Below are positions 1 to 7,917 of a stretch of 64,000 bases of DNA, in pieces (the first letter of the stretch is position 1; every line of letters begins with the position of its first letter). Origin of the DNA: Rubripirellula sp. (GTDB lineage: Bacteria > Planctomycetota > Planctomycetia > Pirellulales > Pirellulaceae); contig JAAXJB010000084.1 of NCBI GenBank assembly GCA_012270065.1, positions 24,668-88,667 on the forward strand, in the 5' to 3' direction. The notes beneath the pieces are model-generated. The model was not told the origin of the DNA, ran no database searches, and saw only the letters and a list, made by a program, of their open reading frames with translations. The position numbers and the translations under genes are program-made.

Positions 1-510
1 TCCCAGCGCATAACGGCCGATCCCGTAATGGGCCGGTCCCAATGCACGGAGACCGGCTTCGTGAGCGATTGCCAGGTCATCCAGCGTTCTCAGGGAGTCG
101 GCTCCTTCCAGGCTGAGAATGTATCCGATGGGTGCCGTTTCCGGAGCTCGAGACCAGGACTCAAGATGAGATTCGAGATCATGCAAATTGCAGATCGGAC
201 GGAGTTGCTGGTCTGCTTCCATGGCTTTGTACCATGCGAGTTGGCCCTGAGTCATCGCCCACGCTTGAGGAGGAGAGTTCCACATCCCCACGGGGCCAGC
301 CGGTTTCATGCATCCAGCGAGCAGAGTGGCAACACAGATGCCGATCCCCGCCTCACGCATCTCAGGAAAAGCTACCGTGCCGTGGCCACGTCCTGCCAGA
401 TCGGACATCCCGATTTCATCGGATCGGATTTGCGGAACTTTCCGTCGCAGATCACGATTGTATTGCAACGCATTCAGGCTGAGATCGAGGTGGGCGTCAA
501 AAACGAGCAT
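1..510 (-). CDS. Membrane dipeptidase (peptidase family M19), N-terminal part
   Basis: The minus strand reads open from an ATG at 510 to the window edge, 170 codons, so the C-terminal part lies outside. The protein starts MLVFDAHLDLSLNALQYNRD; the HxD of DAHLDL near residue 7 is the family's first zinc-binding motif, and SLEGADSL near residue 134 holds the expected metal-bridging glutamate. A further stretch, GLRALGPAHYGIGRYALG, sits where M19 enzymes have their conserved GVR-LTLTHN segment. M19 enzymes are zinc hydrolases that cleave dipeptides, including D-amino-acid-containing ones. No signal peptide is visible, so the enzyme is probably cytoplasmic. The remaining zinc histidines fall beyond the edge and cannot be checked. 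It has no obvious operon partner here. Confidence 0.85.
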   Translation of the reverse strand, partial: MLVFDAHLDLSLNALQYNRDLRRKVPQIRSDEIGMSDLAGRGHGTVAFPEMREAGIGICVATLLAGCMKPAGPVGMWNSPPQAWAMTQGQLAWYKAMEADQQLRPICNLHDLESHLESWSRAPETAPIGYILSLEGADSLRTLDDLAIAHEAGLRALGPAHYGIGRYALG

Positions 511-846
511 GTCTGAAAATCGTTCGAGGAAGATTGGCGGCAGGGAGTGCAAGTGGTCTTGCTGTTGCTTGCCGAGCAGCGGCCACTTTCGCGGTGTCAT
601 TCAGGAATGTGATTCCGGAATGGAATCGTAAATGGAATCATCCCACCATCCAGACTCGCCGTACACCAGTCGCCGCACAAGAATCCATGTCTGGATGGAA
701 AATGTGGCACGTAACCATGACCGCCGTCAATGTACACGAAGGTGTGATTGTGCGTGTCGATGAGAATACTTGACCGTCATGTTTCGGGTAGGACCTGAAA
801 CAGAGTGACTGAAAGTAAGGTGGGCCATGTGACTCGTTGGCGCATG

Positions 847-874
847 AAAAAACGCCAGCCTGTAGAGGCTGGCG
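847..874 (-). terminator. Intrinsic terminator of the 929-1564 lipoprotein gene
   Basis: An 8-bp perfect stem (853-860 with 867-874) encloses a 6-base loop. On the minus strand it is followed by a run of six T (847-852). It lies about 55 bases after the stop of the minus-strand lipoprotein gene. The spacer 511-928 otherwise shows nothing recognisable. Confidence 0.85.
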
Positions 875-928
875 TCATGGTTGATGTTTGGCCGAATTCG
901 CTCTTCGAACCTGAAGTGAAGGCAAGGC

Positions 929-1564
929 TTACAGGTTCGGAGTCGTATACGGGTCGACATCTCCCACCATGTGGAAGTGGTTGTGGTCAATATAGACAAC
1001 TTCGATTGCTTCGCGATCTTCCAACGTATGTGGCACGGGGTAACCGATGATCGTCTCTTCGTCAAAGTAAATCGTGCACTTGTAGTGTGCATGGTGCAAC
1101 TGAGCGGGGCCAATCAGCGGGTAGAATCGCGGTGGATCAATGTAGTCCGCGATCTTTTCTTTGATGATACGCACATTGTTGCGTTGCTTTTCCCAAAGCA
1201 GTGGGATTCCGCCTTGAACGGGACGAGCAGTTTCCAATGCGTGCATGATTTCGTCATCGCTAGGAGGATCCAAAGCGACCGTTGGACCACCGGAAGTGGT
1301 GGGTCCTAGAATCGGCACGCGGTTGTACCGCTCCTGCTTCCAGAACTTTTCTTCTTGCTTGTGCTGGTAATAGGGGCTGACGGGTATCGGGAATCCAAGA
1401 AACCCGAGGTTGTAGCCGTAGTTGACACCGTAGCATCCGCTGGACGCGACGGCTAACAATGCCAGGGTACTGAGTGTGATATTTCGAAGCACGCCGTTCT
1501 GGCTTCGTTTCTTACCTGTCGCGGCCATTTGGTTTTTGTCGCGATGGGAATTCGAGCTGGTCAT
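929..1564 (-). CDS. Planctomycete-type lipoprotein of unknown function
   Basis: A 211-residue protein with a charged N-terminus (about residues 1-28), a hydrophobic stretch and a lipobox ending ASSGC, so it is probably exported and lipid-anchored. After the cysteine comes a Gly/Tyr-rich segment and then a mixed polar domain with HHAHYKCTIYFDEETIIGY and a closing VVYIDHNHFHMVGDVDPY, rich in histidine and tyrosine. The start at 1564 is supported by a GGAAGG ribosome site 8 bases upstream; an internal ATG at 1528 would still keep the signal peptide. The gene is alone and ends at a strong terminator. I recognise the style as a lineage-restricted planctomycete lipoprotein but cannot give a function. 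Confidence 0.8.
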   Translation of the reverse strand: MTSSNSHRDKNQMAATGKKRSQNGVLRNITLSTLALLAVASSGCYGVNYGYNLGFLGFPIPVSPYYQHKQEEKFWKQERYNRVPILGPTTSGGPTVALDPPSDDEIMHALETARPVQGGIPLLWEKQRNNVRIIKEKIADYIDPPRFYPLIGPAQLHHAHYKCTIYFDEETIIGYPVPHTLEDREAIEVVYIDHNHFHMVGDVDPYTTPNL

Positions 1565-1727
1565 CCGAGCAACCTTCCGTGGTTCGTTACCTTCACGTCT
1601 GAACTATGACTTCGCATCAATGTGAACAGAACAGACGCCTTGCTTACCAGTAGTATCGTGTGAACTTATACCGATCTTGCGGATAATTCAGAAGAATCAG
1701 GAAACCGATCCGATTCGATCAAAAATC

Positions 1728-1746
1728 GAGTCCCACATGGAAATCA
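1728..1746. repeat. Dispersed 19-bp repeat, copy 1
   Basis: GAGTCCCACATGGAAATCA occurs here and again at 3572-3590, both in non-coding DNA upstream of minus-strand genes. The following bases are also similar (caaGCATG versus aacCATGC). Confidence 0.7.
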
Positions 1747-1813
1747 ACAAGCATGCTCCGCAAACCAAATGGTTTCCATGGAAGCCCATGGAGGCGTGAA
1801 ACTCTCATCGTTC

Positions 1814-1832
1814 CACGAGCCTGCGGCTCGTG
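1814..1832. repeat. Perfect 8-bp hairpin, REP-like
   Basis: The arms 1814-1821 and 1825-1832 pair perfectly around a 3-base loop (CACGAGCC, TGC, GGCTCGTG). No T-run follows on either strand, so a terminator is unlikely. It lies in the spacer between two minus-strand genes (1565-1976), which also holds the BON-gene terminator and one copy of a 19-bp repeat. Confidence 0.55.
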
Positions 1833-1886
1833 TTGCCCGATGCCATGGGACTTGTTCTTTGATAGCAACATCATACTTGAAGTGAT

Positions 1887-1917
1887 AAAAAAACCCGCGT
1901 GTCTGGGACACGCGGGT
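1887..1917 (-). terminator. Intrinsic terminator of the BON-domain gene
   Basis: An 11-bp GC-rich perfect stem (1893-1903 with 1907-1917) with a 3-base loop is followed on the minus strand by seven T (1887-1893). It lies 60 bases past the stop of the BON gene. Confidence 0.9.
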
Positions 1918-1976
1918 CACATGATTTTCGGACTGTGCAGTTGGTTCAATGACTGCTGACTTCCGTTGTGACCGGT

Positions 1977-3257
1977 TTAGCGATCAGTGAAGTCAAGGAA
2001 CCACCAGCCGTCATCCCATTCCAGGCTGATCTTTCTCCAACCCATGGGCACCTGAGGGTAGGGGTAGAAAGGTCCGATGTAAGGCCAAGCCGATGGGCTG
2101 TACTGCTGTGGGTATGTCAGTGCGGCGTAGTTCGGGTACGCTGCGTAGCCAGGCCAAGCATAGTTCGGCATGTTTGGTGCGTCGTACCGTGGAGCACCAA
2201 CAGCCGAGTGTGGAGCCATCGGGACAGGCTGGCCAGCCATGTGGCTTGCTGTGCTAGCAGGCAAAGCCGCCACAGGTGCTGCCTGAGCCCGGTATGGCGT
2301 GGTCATTACGGGGGACTGAACCGGAGCGGCCACAGGTGCTGCCTCGGTTCGGTTGGAAGCAAGACGACCTGGCTTGTTCACCGGATCCACAGCAACAGGA
2401 GCCAAGGCGACTTCCTGCAAGGATGGTGGCTCGGGGAGTTGCGGAGTTTTTACCTCCGAGACAGGCTTGGCAGTCGGAATCGTGATTGCTTCACGAACGG
2501 AAGAGACTCCAACTACATTGCCAGCAATCTTCAGGATTCGGTCCCGCTGTTGCGAGGAACTGGCGCGTCCCGTCAATTGCAGCACACCATTGTTGCTACG
2601 GACATCCACGCCGAATCCAACCAATTCACCCTTTGCTTTGGCAGCACGCAGGGCACTGACGACAGCGGCTACCACCTCAGCGTCGTTCTTGGGTTCTGCT
2701 GCGCTTACGGGCAGAACCTTACCGGGAACCACAGGTTGGGCCTGTGCTCTCTTCGCTGAGAGTGCATTCCTGAATGAGAATGGGCTTGGCTTCGTTTTGG
2801 CAGTCGTTTCAGGAGCTGGCTTGGTAGCCACTTTGCTCGCTTTTTTCTTGCTTGAAGTCAGCTCGGCCACTTTGGCTTCCGGCTTAGTCTTTTCGACCTT
2901 TGGAGCTTTCGTTGGTAGAGCGGCAAGATCAGGCTTCTTGACTGGTGCCTTGACTGCCGTTGCGGTCTTGGCGGGCACGACCTTGACTTCGTCGGTCACC
3001 TTGGCGATTCCGTCGATGTCTTTGGCTGTACTGAGAACCAGCTGCTTTTGTGCTTCCTTCGAAACACTGCCTCTGAAAAGGACAACTCCGTTGTCGACTT
3101 TCATGTCGAGGTTGAAATCCTTCAGAGCTCCTGAGTCTTTATTACTCTTGAGTCGTTTGATGATCTGTTCAGCGATTTCACGGTCGCCACCCCAGGCCTG
3201 CATTGGCCCGAAAGTAGCGATCGCGGCAATCGCCAATCCGAAATATTTGCGTCGCAT
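1977..3257 (-). CDS. Exported two-BON-domain protein
   Basis: 426 residues. An N-terminal signal peptide ends near residue 24 (GPMQAWG). BON domain 1 spans about residues 27-95, with the typical NGVVLFRGSV and DIDGIAKVTDEVKVV elements; BON domain 2 spans about 195-265 with NGVLQLTGRA and VVGVSSVREAI. The two are joined by a Lys/Ala/Pro-rich linker. The last 130 residues are rich in Pro, Ala and Tyr and end in a Tyr/Trp-rich patch with YAWPGYAAYPNYAALTYPQQ. BON domains bind phospholipid membranes or envelope components, so an envelope-attachment role is likely. The start is well supported by GGGAGG 7 bases upstream. A near-identical codon stretch (CACAGGTGCTGCCT) occurs twice 60 bases apart in the Pro/Ala region. 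Confidence 0.88.
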   Translation of the reverse strand: MRRKYFGLAIAAIATFGPMQAWGGDREIAEQIIKRLKSNKDSGALKDFNLDMKVDNGVVLFRGSVSKEAQKQLVLSTAKDIDGIAKVTDEVKVVPAKTATAVKAPVKKPDLAALPTKAPKVEKTKPEAKVAELTSSKKKASKVATKPAPETTAKTKPSPFSFRNALSAKRAQAQPVVPGKVLPVSAAEPKNDAEVVAAVVSALRAAKAKGELVGFGVDVRSNNGVLQLTGRASSSQQRDRILKIAGNVVGVSSVREAITIPTAKPVSEVKTPQLPEPPSLQEVALAPVAVDPVNKPGRLASNRTEAAPVAAPVQSPVMTTPYRAQAAPVAALPASTASHMAGQPVPMAPHSAVGAPRYDAPNMPNYAWPGYAAYPNYAALTYPQQYSPSAWPYIGPFYPYPQVPMGWRKISLEWDDGWWFLDFTDR

Positions 3258-4045
3258 CGAAATGCCTCCCTGCAGTCCTAAATCACTCTGGGCCCGTGTC
3301 CTTTTGAAAATCCCGACGCACGATGCGAGTAGGAATCAGTTGCCGCGGGTGGCAACTTTGCTCTCCAAAATGGTATTACCAGACCGGTGTTGTTGGTTGT
3401 TTCGGCCAGAACAAGGTGGGCAAGGTAGGTTTTTTCGGATTTTGTCGCTGATTGCGATTGCGATGGACAAAAACGGACTGCTGTTTGGTATTCAAAGCTC
3501 GGCAGGTGTCTTCAGGCAGGCCGGGGATATGTCCGGAAAAACCCCGGAAAATGACGTTTTTTGGGACGTGTGAGTCCCACATGGAAATCACAACCATGCA
3601 TGAATGACTTATTTTGCTGGAGCTCGCAGATCAGCTTGCCGCAAAATCAGTAACGTCAGCGTTAATTGCCTGTTTTACCACCTTGCGGTGGCGAAATATC
3701 GTTGCTGGACTGAACAATTTCGGACATCTGGCATGAAGTCTTGGCGTTGGTGTCAGCCTAACTGTTGGAAAGTCGACGGTGACTTCGTTGATCCGGGCAA
3801 TCCCGTTGTTCTCATCCTGATAAAGCATCGAAAAACTCGTATTTTGCCACCGATGAAAACATTTCCGAGTTTTTTGGCAAGAACAGGTTGTTTGAAGCGA
3901 ATCGCTCAACAGTCAGGATTCATCAGCGATGCAGAACGGTTTGTGATTTTGTTCGGGGTTGCTTCGGTGGCAGGCTGTTCGGTTTTTCGGCGGTCGAATG
4001 CTGAATCAGGTCTTCCAAGTAGTCATTCATTAGCCTGGAAAAGCG
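3258..4045. other. Non-coding spacer, 788 bp
   Basis: This spacer separates the divergent BON gene and the DUF4870-like gene. Open frames here have no protein-like composition or ribosome site. It holds the second copy of the 19-bp dispersed repeat (3572-3590). I see nothing else. Confidence 0.5.
3572..3590. repeat. Dispersed 19-bp repeat, copy 2
   Basis: Identical over 19 bases to 1728-1746 and in the same orientation. It lies about 315 bp upstream of the BON-gene start. Confidence 0.7.
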
Positions 4046-4654
4046 ATGTTCATTAGATTCAGTTGCGAGCAGTGCAACAATGAACTGGAGGTCCCGGCCA
4101 CCGGTGAGGGCAAGAAAGCCAAGTGCCCTGCTTGCTCGCACATCATGCAAATACCAGAGAAGACTCACGGCGGAAACGCGTCGAAGTCGGATTCAAGGCG
4201 GAGTCAGGGGCTTGAGATTGAGAATCATGATTCCCCGAATCATTCAGACTCGAATCATTCAGACTCAGAGAAACCGCGGATCGGAAAGTCGTTGCCGGGG
4301 ATGCCGGGTGGGATGGACGATCGAACGTTGGCGACTTTGGCGCACGCATCCGGAGTGATCGGCATGTTTTCGGTGGGATTTCTTGGTTTCCTTGGGCCGG
4401 CCTTGATCTACGGTGTCTTTGGCGAAAAGTCGCCGTTTGTTCGTGCCCAGGCCAAGGAAGCTTTGAATTTTCAGATTTCCCTGTTCCTGTTATCCCTGAT
4501 CATGCTGGTGGCTGTATTTTTCACGTGTGGCTTTGGGGCACCCGTTCTGCTGGTCGTGCCGAGCATGCAACTCATCTTTGGCATCATTGCACCGCTTCAG
4601 GTTTGGTCCGGACAAAGTTACCAATATCCGATGACCTTGCGGTTGATCAAATAA
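4046..4654 (+). CDS. Zinc-ribbon plus DUF4870-like membrane protein
   Basis: 202 residues. The N-terminus is a small zinc ribbon with two CxxC pairs (C7/C10 and C27/C30), reading CEQCNNELEV and KCPACSHIM. Residues about 45-90 are a Ser/Asp/Asn-rich linker containing a direct duplication. From about residue 95 the protein matches the DUF4870 pattern: a hydrophobic helix, then EKSPFVRAQAKEALNFQIS (the family hallmark), then two further hydrophobic segments. Such proteins are small inner-membrane proteins of unknown function, and the zinc-ribbon fusion is a known planctomycete arrangement. The gene stands alone and converges on the next minus-strand gene. Confidence 0.85.
   Translation: MFIRFSCEQCNNELEVPATGEGKKAKCPACSHIMQIPEKTHGGNASKSDSRRSQGLEIENHDSPNHSDSNHSDSEKPRIGKSLPGMPGGMDDRTLATLAHASGVIGMFSVGFLGFLGPALIYGVFGEKSPFVRAQAKEALNFQISLFLLSLIMLVAVFFTCGFGAPVLLVVPSMQLIFGIIAPLQVWSGQSYQYPMTLRLIK
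4236..4265 (+). repeat. 15-bp perfect tandem duplication inside the linker
   Basis: CGAATCATTCAGACT is present twice head-to-tail (4236-4250, 4251-4265). It keeps the frame and encodes a repeated NHSDS peptide in the flexible linker of the DUF4870-like protein. Confidence 0.9.
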
Positions 4655-4798
4655 CACCAGAGCATTGCGAATCTGGCAGACAGTTCATTCATTACCGGGT
4701 GACAACGAATTCGGGTTCTGCAGTGCGCGACAATGACGAACCCATGAAGCAAGTCCAGAAAATCTGGTGACATACACGTCGACGTAATCAGGTTTCTG

Positions 4799-5146
4799 CT
4801 ACGGCTTCAGGCTGCGGATGATTGTTGTGATAGCCAGCAATGTCCCCAATGCGGGCACGGCAACGAGGGCAAGGTGGGGACGAGCCGCGATCATGCCTAT
4901 CGCGATCACGCCGGCAACTGCGATCCCAGGTGGAAGCCAATTGATGGGCCGCTGCAAGTTGGGCCAGGCAATCCACAGAACACCCATGACGAGGCCGATC
5001 CGACCACATGCGTTGGCAAGCATTTTGTAATCCCCGGTTTGCCCCTCTTGCAAAACAATGATCGCATAGACGGTCAAGAGTACGATGGAACAAACCAAGA
5101 TCATCAGCCGACGGTAATCGGTCGAGTCGTTGGTTGAATTGGGCAT
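4799..5146 (-). CDS. Small membrane protein, unknown
   Basis: 115 residues from the ATG at 5146 (MPNSTNDSTDYRRLMILVCS); a GTG at 5197 would add 17 residues but gives a less natural N-terminus. Hydrophobic segments at about residues 15-33, 47-65, 70-85 and 90-108 suggest three or four membrane helices with short polar loops. I recognise no family motif. It converges on the DUF4870-like gene and is divergent from the metallophosphoesterase. Confidence 0.6.
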   Translation of the reverse strand: MPNSTNDSTDYRRLMILVCSIVLLTVYAIIVLQEGQTGDYKMLANACGRIGLVMGVLWIAWPNLQRPINWLPPGIAVAGVIAIGMIAARPHLALVAVPALGTLLAITTIIRSLKP

Positions 5147-5474
5147 GGAATGGCGCGCTACTTTGAAATGCAAGTGATGGAACGGAAGCAGCGGCACGGC
5201 GATTCTGCAATCCTGCTTCCATCAACTGTGCGGCAGTTGATGGATGGACATGGGATTCGTACTGTGACAGGCTTGAAACAGACGTCATGTGACGCCATGT
5301 TGTTCCGAGTTCGGGTGCCCGCTGAAAACTTTCCGGCTTTGAGCCCCAGTGTAGCGTAATTGTGGTTCTCATGGCATTGACTTGTCGATGTTCGACTTGT
5401 TGTCGGTGGCCTTTGATGGCAGGCTGACACGCTGGTCGTGGTCCATCTCAACAACAAACCAGTGGGTAAAGGCT

Positions 5475-6095
5475 GTGAAATTTTTGTGTTTCAGCGATCT
5501 GCATCGCGACGTTGCTGCAGCAGAGCAGCTTGTAGGGCTTGCGAAGGATGTTGACCTTGTGATCGGCGCAGGAGACTTCGCAACACGTCGGCAGGGAGTA
5601 GAAGACACAATTGAGGTTCTGGCTGAGATCGAAAAGCCGTCTGTGCTTGTTCCGGGTAACGGCGAGTCAGTTTCAGAATTGGAATCCGCCGTACAGTCGG
5701 CAGGTTGGTCCAGCGCGCGGGTCTTGCATGGAACCGGGTGCAAGCTGGAAACTGTTGAAATCTGGGGAGTCGGCGGCGGCATCCCAGTCACGCCATTTGG
5801 TGATTGGAGTTATGACTTTTCTGAAGCTCAAGCTGAGTCACTACTTGCCGGTTGTAAGCCAATGAGTGTTCTGGTGACGCATTCGCCACCTTTGGACACC
5901 GTTGATGAAGACCGAAGCGGGAAAATTCGCGGTAGCCAGGCGATTCGGGATGTTGTCCTCGCAAAAAAACCAAAATTGGTGGTGTGTGGGCACATTCATA
6001 GTGATTGGGGGAAACAGGCACGGTTGGGAGAAACCCTCGTGGTGAATGCCGGTCCCAAGGGAATGCTCATTGAAGTTGATTTTTCTGAAGCGTAG
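5475..6095 (+). CDS. Calcineurin-like metallophosphoesterase
   Basis: 206 residues starting at the GTG at 5475, preceded by AAAGG; upstream in-frame codons look non-coding. All family metal motifs are visible: SDLH (residues 7-10), GAGDF, then GNGE where most members have GNHE, THSPP and GHIH near the C-terminus. This is the compact single-domain form (YfcE/ICC-like) that usually hydrolyses phosphodiesters or phosphomonoesters using two metal ions in the cytoplasm. The histidine-to-glycine change in the GNHE motif removes the usual transition-state-stabilising histidine, though related small members also vary there. The substrate cannot be told from sequence. Confidence 0.88.
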   Translation: MKFLCFSDLHRDVAAAEQLVGLAKDVDLVIGAGDFATRRQGVEDTIEVLAEIEKPSVLVPGNGESVSELESAVQSAGWSSARVLHGTGCKLETVEIWGVGGGIPVTPFGDWSYDFSEAQAESLLAGCKPMSVLVTHSPPLDTVDEDRSGKIRGSQAIRDVVLAKKPKLVVCGHIHSDWGKQARLGETLVVNAGPKGMLIEVDFSEA

Positions 6096-6229
6096 CTGAT
6101 TTTGCTGTGGTTCATCTTTACACCATGTGTTCTTTTCCAGTACCCCACCTTCAGTGAAGTCTTCTTCCTTACTTGATTTGGGGGCATTCTGTGCGTCTGT
6201 TGCCTCATTGGCTCGGCAGGCCGACGCGT

Positions 6230-6925
6230 ATGTCAAACGCGGCCCGTCAGTTCCGTCATCGTCTTGAATGTTGTGATCGAATATGTCTTGCCGTAGGGAA
6301 GAACAGCCACTGCATGGATGGTTGGATCGCTGCAAAGAATGACGAAATCGATATCGTCGAAGTGACAAGCTGGAGTAACTTTTTCCAGAAAAGTTCTGTG
6401 GATGCGATTCTTGCAGAGAATGTCTGGGAACATCTGAGTCAGTCCGAGGGCAGAATTGCTGCGCGGAACAGTTTTCAGTTTTTGAGACCCGGGGGTAACT
6501 TGCGTTTAGCTGTACCGGATGCGTTTCATCCTGCACAAAAACGGGCAAGCCTTCTCCGTAGGCGTGGTCGTGTACAACCGACCGGCCCATGTCACCTGTA
6601 TAACCACCGATCGCTTGCCGAACTGTTTCTTTCCGTTGGCTTTCAAGTGAAACTGCTTGAGTTCTTCGATGAGAATGGAAGTTTTCATTCCACTCAATGG
6701 GACGTTTCCAAAGGTCTTGTGCGTCGAACGCAACTGTTCGACAAGCGAAATGTCAAGCAACCCTATGCGTATACCTCGCTTGTTCTCGATGCGATCACGC
6801 CCGATTCGCCCGCCATGGGTTGGAGTCGTGACGCTTCGCAACAAGCCGGGTCAAAAATTCCACCTCACTCAGGTAGAAGCACGACTGGAAGAGGCGAGCC
6901 TGCGCAACATCGCAGTGCTGCCTGA
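6230..6925 (+). CDS. Predicted SAM-dependent methyltransferase (COG4627-like)
   Basis: About 231 residues from the ATG at 6230; a TTG at 6173 is possible. The core reads AILAENVWEHLSQSEG, then FLRPGGNLRLAVPDAFHP, then YNHRSLAELFLSVGFQVKLLE and YTSLVLDAITPD. These match a family of predicted class I methyltransferases often seen near glycan or lipid genes. The usual glycine-rich SAM motif at the N-terminus is poorly kept (RICLAVGKNS), so SAM binding is uncertain. The last 37 residues after ITPDSPA look out of character and a better protein-like frame continues in +3, which may mean a frameshift or decay at the C-terminus. It lies just after the metallophosphoesterase in the same direction. Confidence 0.65.
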   Translation: MSNAARQFRHRLECCDRICLAVGKNSHCMDGWIAAKNDEIDIVEVTSWSNFFQKSSVDAILAENVWEHLSQSEGRIAARNSFQFLRPGGNLRLAVPDAFHPAQKRASLLRRRGRVQPTGPCHLYNHRSLAELFLSVGFQVKLLEFFDENGSFHSTQWDVSKGLVRRTQLFDKRNVKQPYAYTSLVLDAITPDSPAMGWSRDASQQAGSKIPPHSGRSTTGRGEPAQHRSAA

Positions 6926-6992
6926 AACAAGCGAAAATGTCTGGTGTGACAGCAAGAGGGTGTCACGGATATCGTGGAAATCACCCCGATGC

Positions 6993-7403
6993 TCACAGTA
7001 TTTCGTCGTATGTCAGACGATCGCTAAACCAGATGCGGAAGCGTTTGATCTGCAGACCTCTGGCGAAGTTGATCTCGATTTTACAACTCAATGGAACCGC
7101 AGACACTTTTTCAGGCAGATTGAATTCGGCGTTTCTTTCAATCGTCAGCCAACTGATTTGTGACCAGCAACTAGTTCCGTTGATTTTCACAGTTTGCCGG
7201 AACCACCAGCCGTCATAGACCAACTTTGCCTGGATCGGGCTGTGGATCTCGATCACCCGGTAGAGAAATCCCTTCCGGATCAGCCTCGCATCGCCAAAAA
7301 CTCCTCGTTCATCTGGCAGTTGTGTCGGGACCGAAAATGGATTGGTCGGCATTTCCATTCGCGAGATTGGGGAGGGTTGGGATATCTTGATTGTGCTCGG
7401 CAC
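6993..7403 (-). CDS. Conserved-looking hypothetical protein
   Basis: 136 residues from a GTG at 7403, with ATG alternatives at codons 16 and 18. The sequence has a natural amino-acid balance with several Trp/Tyr (KLVYDGWWFRQTVKINGT) and ends FARGLQIKRFRIWFSDRLTYD. It has no signal peptide or membrane helix. The middle and end resemble an all-beta domain I associate with planctomycete hypotheticals, but I know no function. It converges on the methyltransferase gene. Being a real gene is likely but not certain. Confidence 0.6.
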   Translation of the reverse strand: MPSTIKISQPSPISRMEMPTNPFSVPTQLPDERGVFGDARLIRKGFLYRVIEIHSPIQAKLVYDGWWFRQTVKINGTSCWSQISWLTIERNAEFNLPEKVSAVPLSCKIEINFARGLQIKRFRIWFSDRLTYDEIL

Positions 7404-7917
7404 GTGCTGTTCTTGTCACGTTCCTGCTCAGCGGCACTGGACGCTTGAGCTGTGCAGATCAGGATGCTGTGCTGATCAGGATTACGGGGCGGCGTTCGCG
7501 TGTTGTATGCAGTGCACCACACATGAACAATGGTAGCCCGGCAGAATCATGGCCTCACCCGTCATAATAGACAAGGAGCAAGCTGCACGGGTTTCAGGGG
7601 AACTTGCCAGGTTCTTGGATTTCCACCGAAACTATCGGCTCTGCCGTCTGCCGTTTTTCGGTGACCCTCGATTGTTTGTTTGCGGAACCTGACGATCAAT
7701 CAGGACAGGAAACTGCTCCTTGGAAAGATTTTTTCGGTGCGATTTTTCCGTTTAGAACCCGCAATCTCTGTCTTTGCAGCCGCAAATTCGCGGTGTGTCA
7801 CCACGGATGGTTCCCAAGCCTCCATAATGAAGAGCGAAACGAGGGAGGATCGTCTGATCGACCCAAGCGTGATATACAAGTGATCTTTCAGCAACCAACC
7901 CGAAAGCCGAGGTATCA
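7404..7917. other. Non-coding spacer, 514 bp
   Basis: It lies between divergent genes and must contain the promoter of the carboxylate-reduction pair. Short open frames show no family pattern or ribosome site, and I see no clear hairpin. Confidence 0.45.

Noticed and set aside
2353..3573. Long plus-strand open frame (406 codons) opposite the BON gene
   Set aside because: It is antisense to a well-supported gene with signal peptide, two BON domains, ribosome site and terminator, and its product is Leu/Ala/Ser-rich without family motifs.
5841..6590. Minus-strand 249-codon frame across the phosphoesterase and methyltransferase
   Set aside because: It overlaps two recognised genes and has the biased composition of an antisense shadow.
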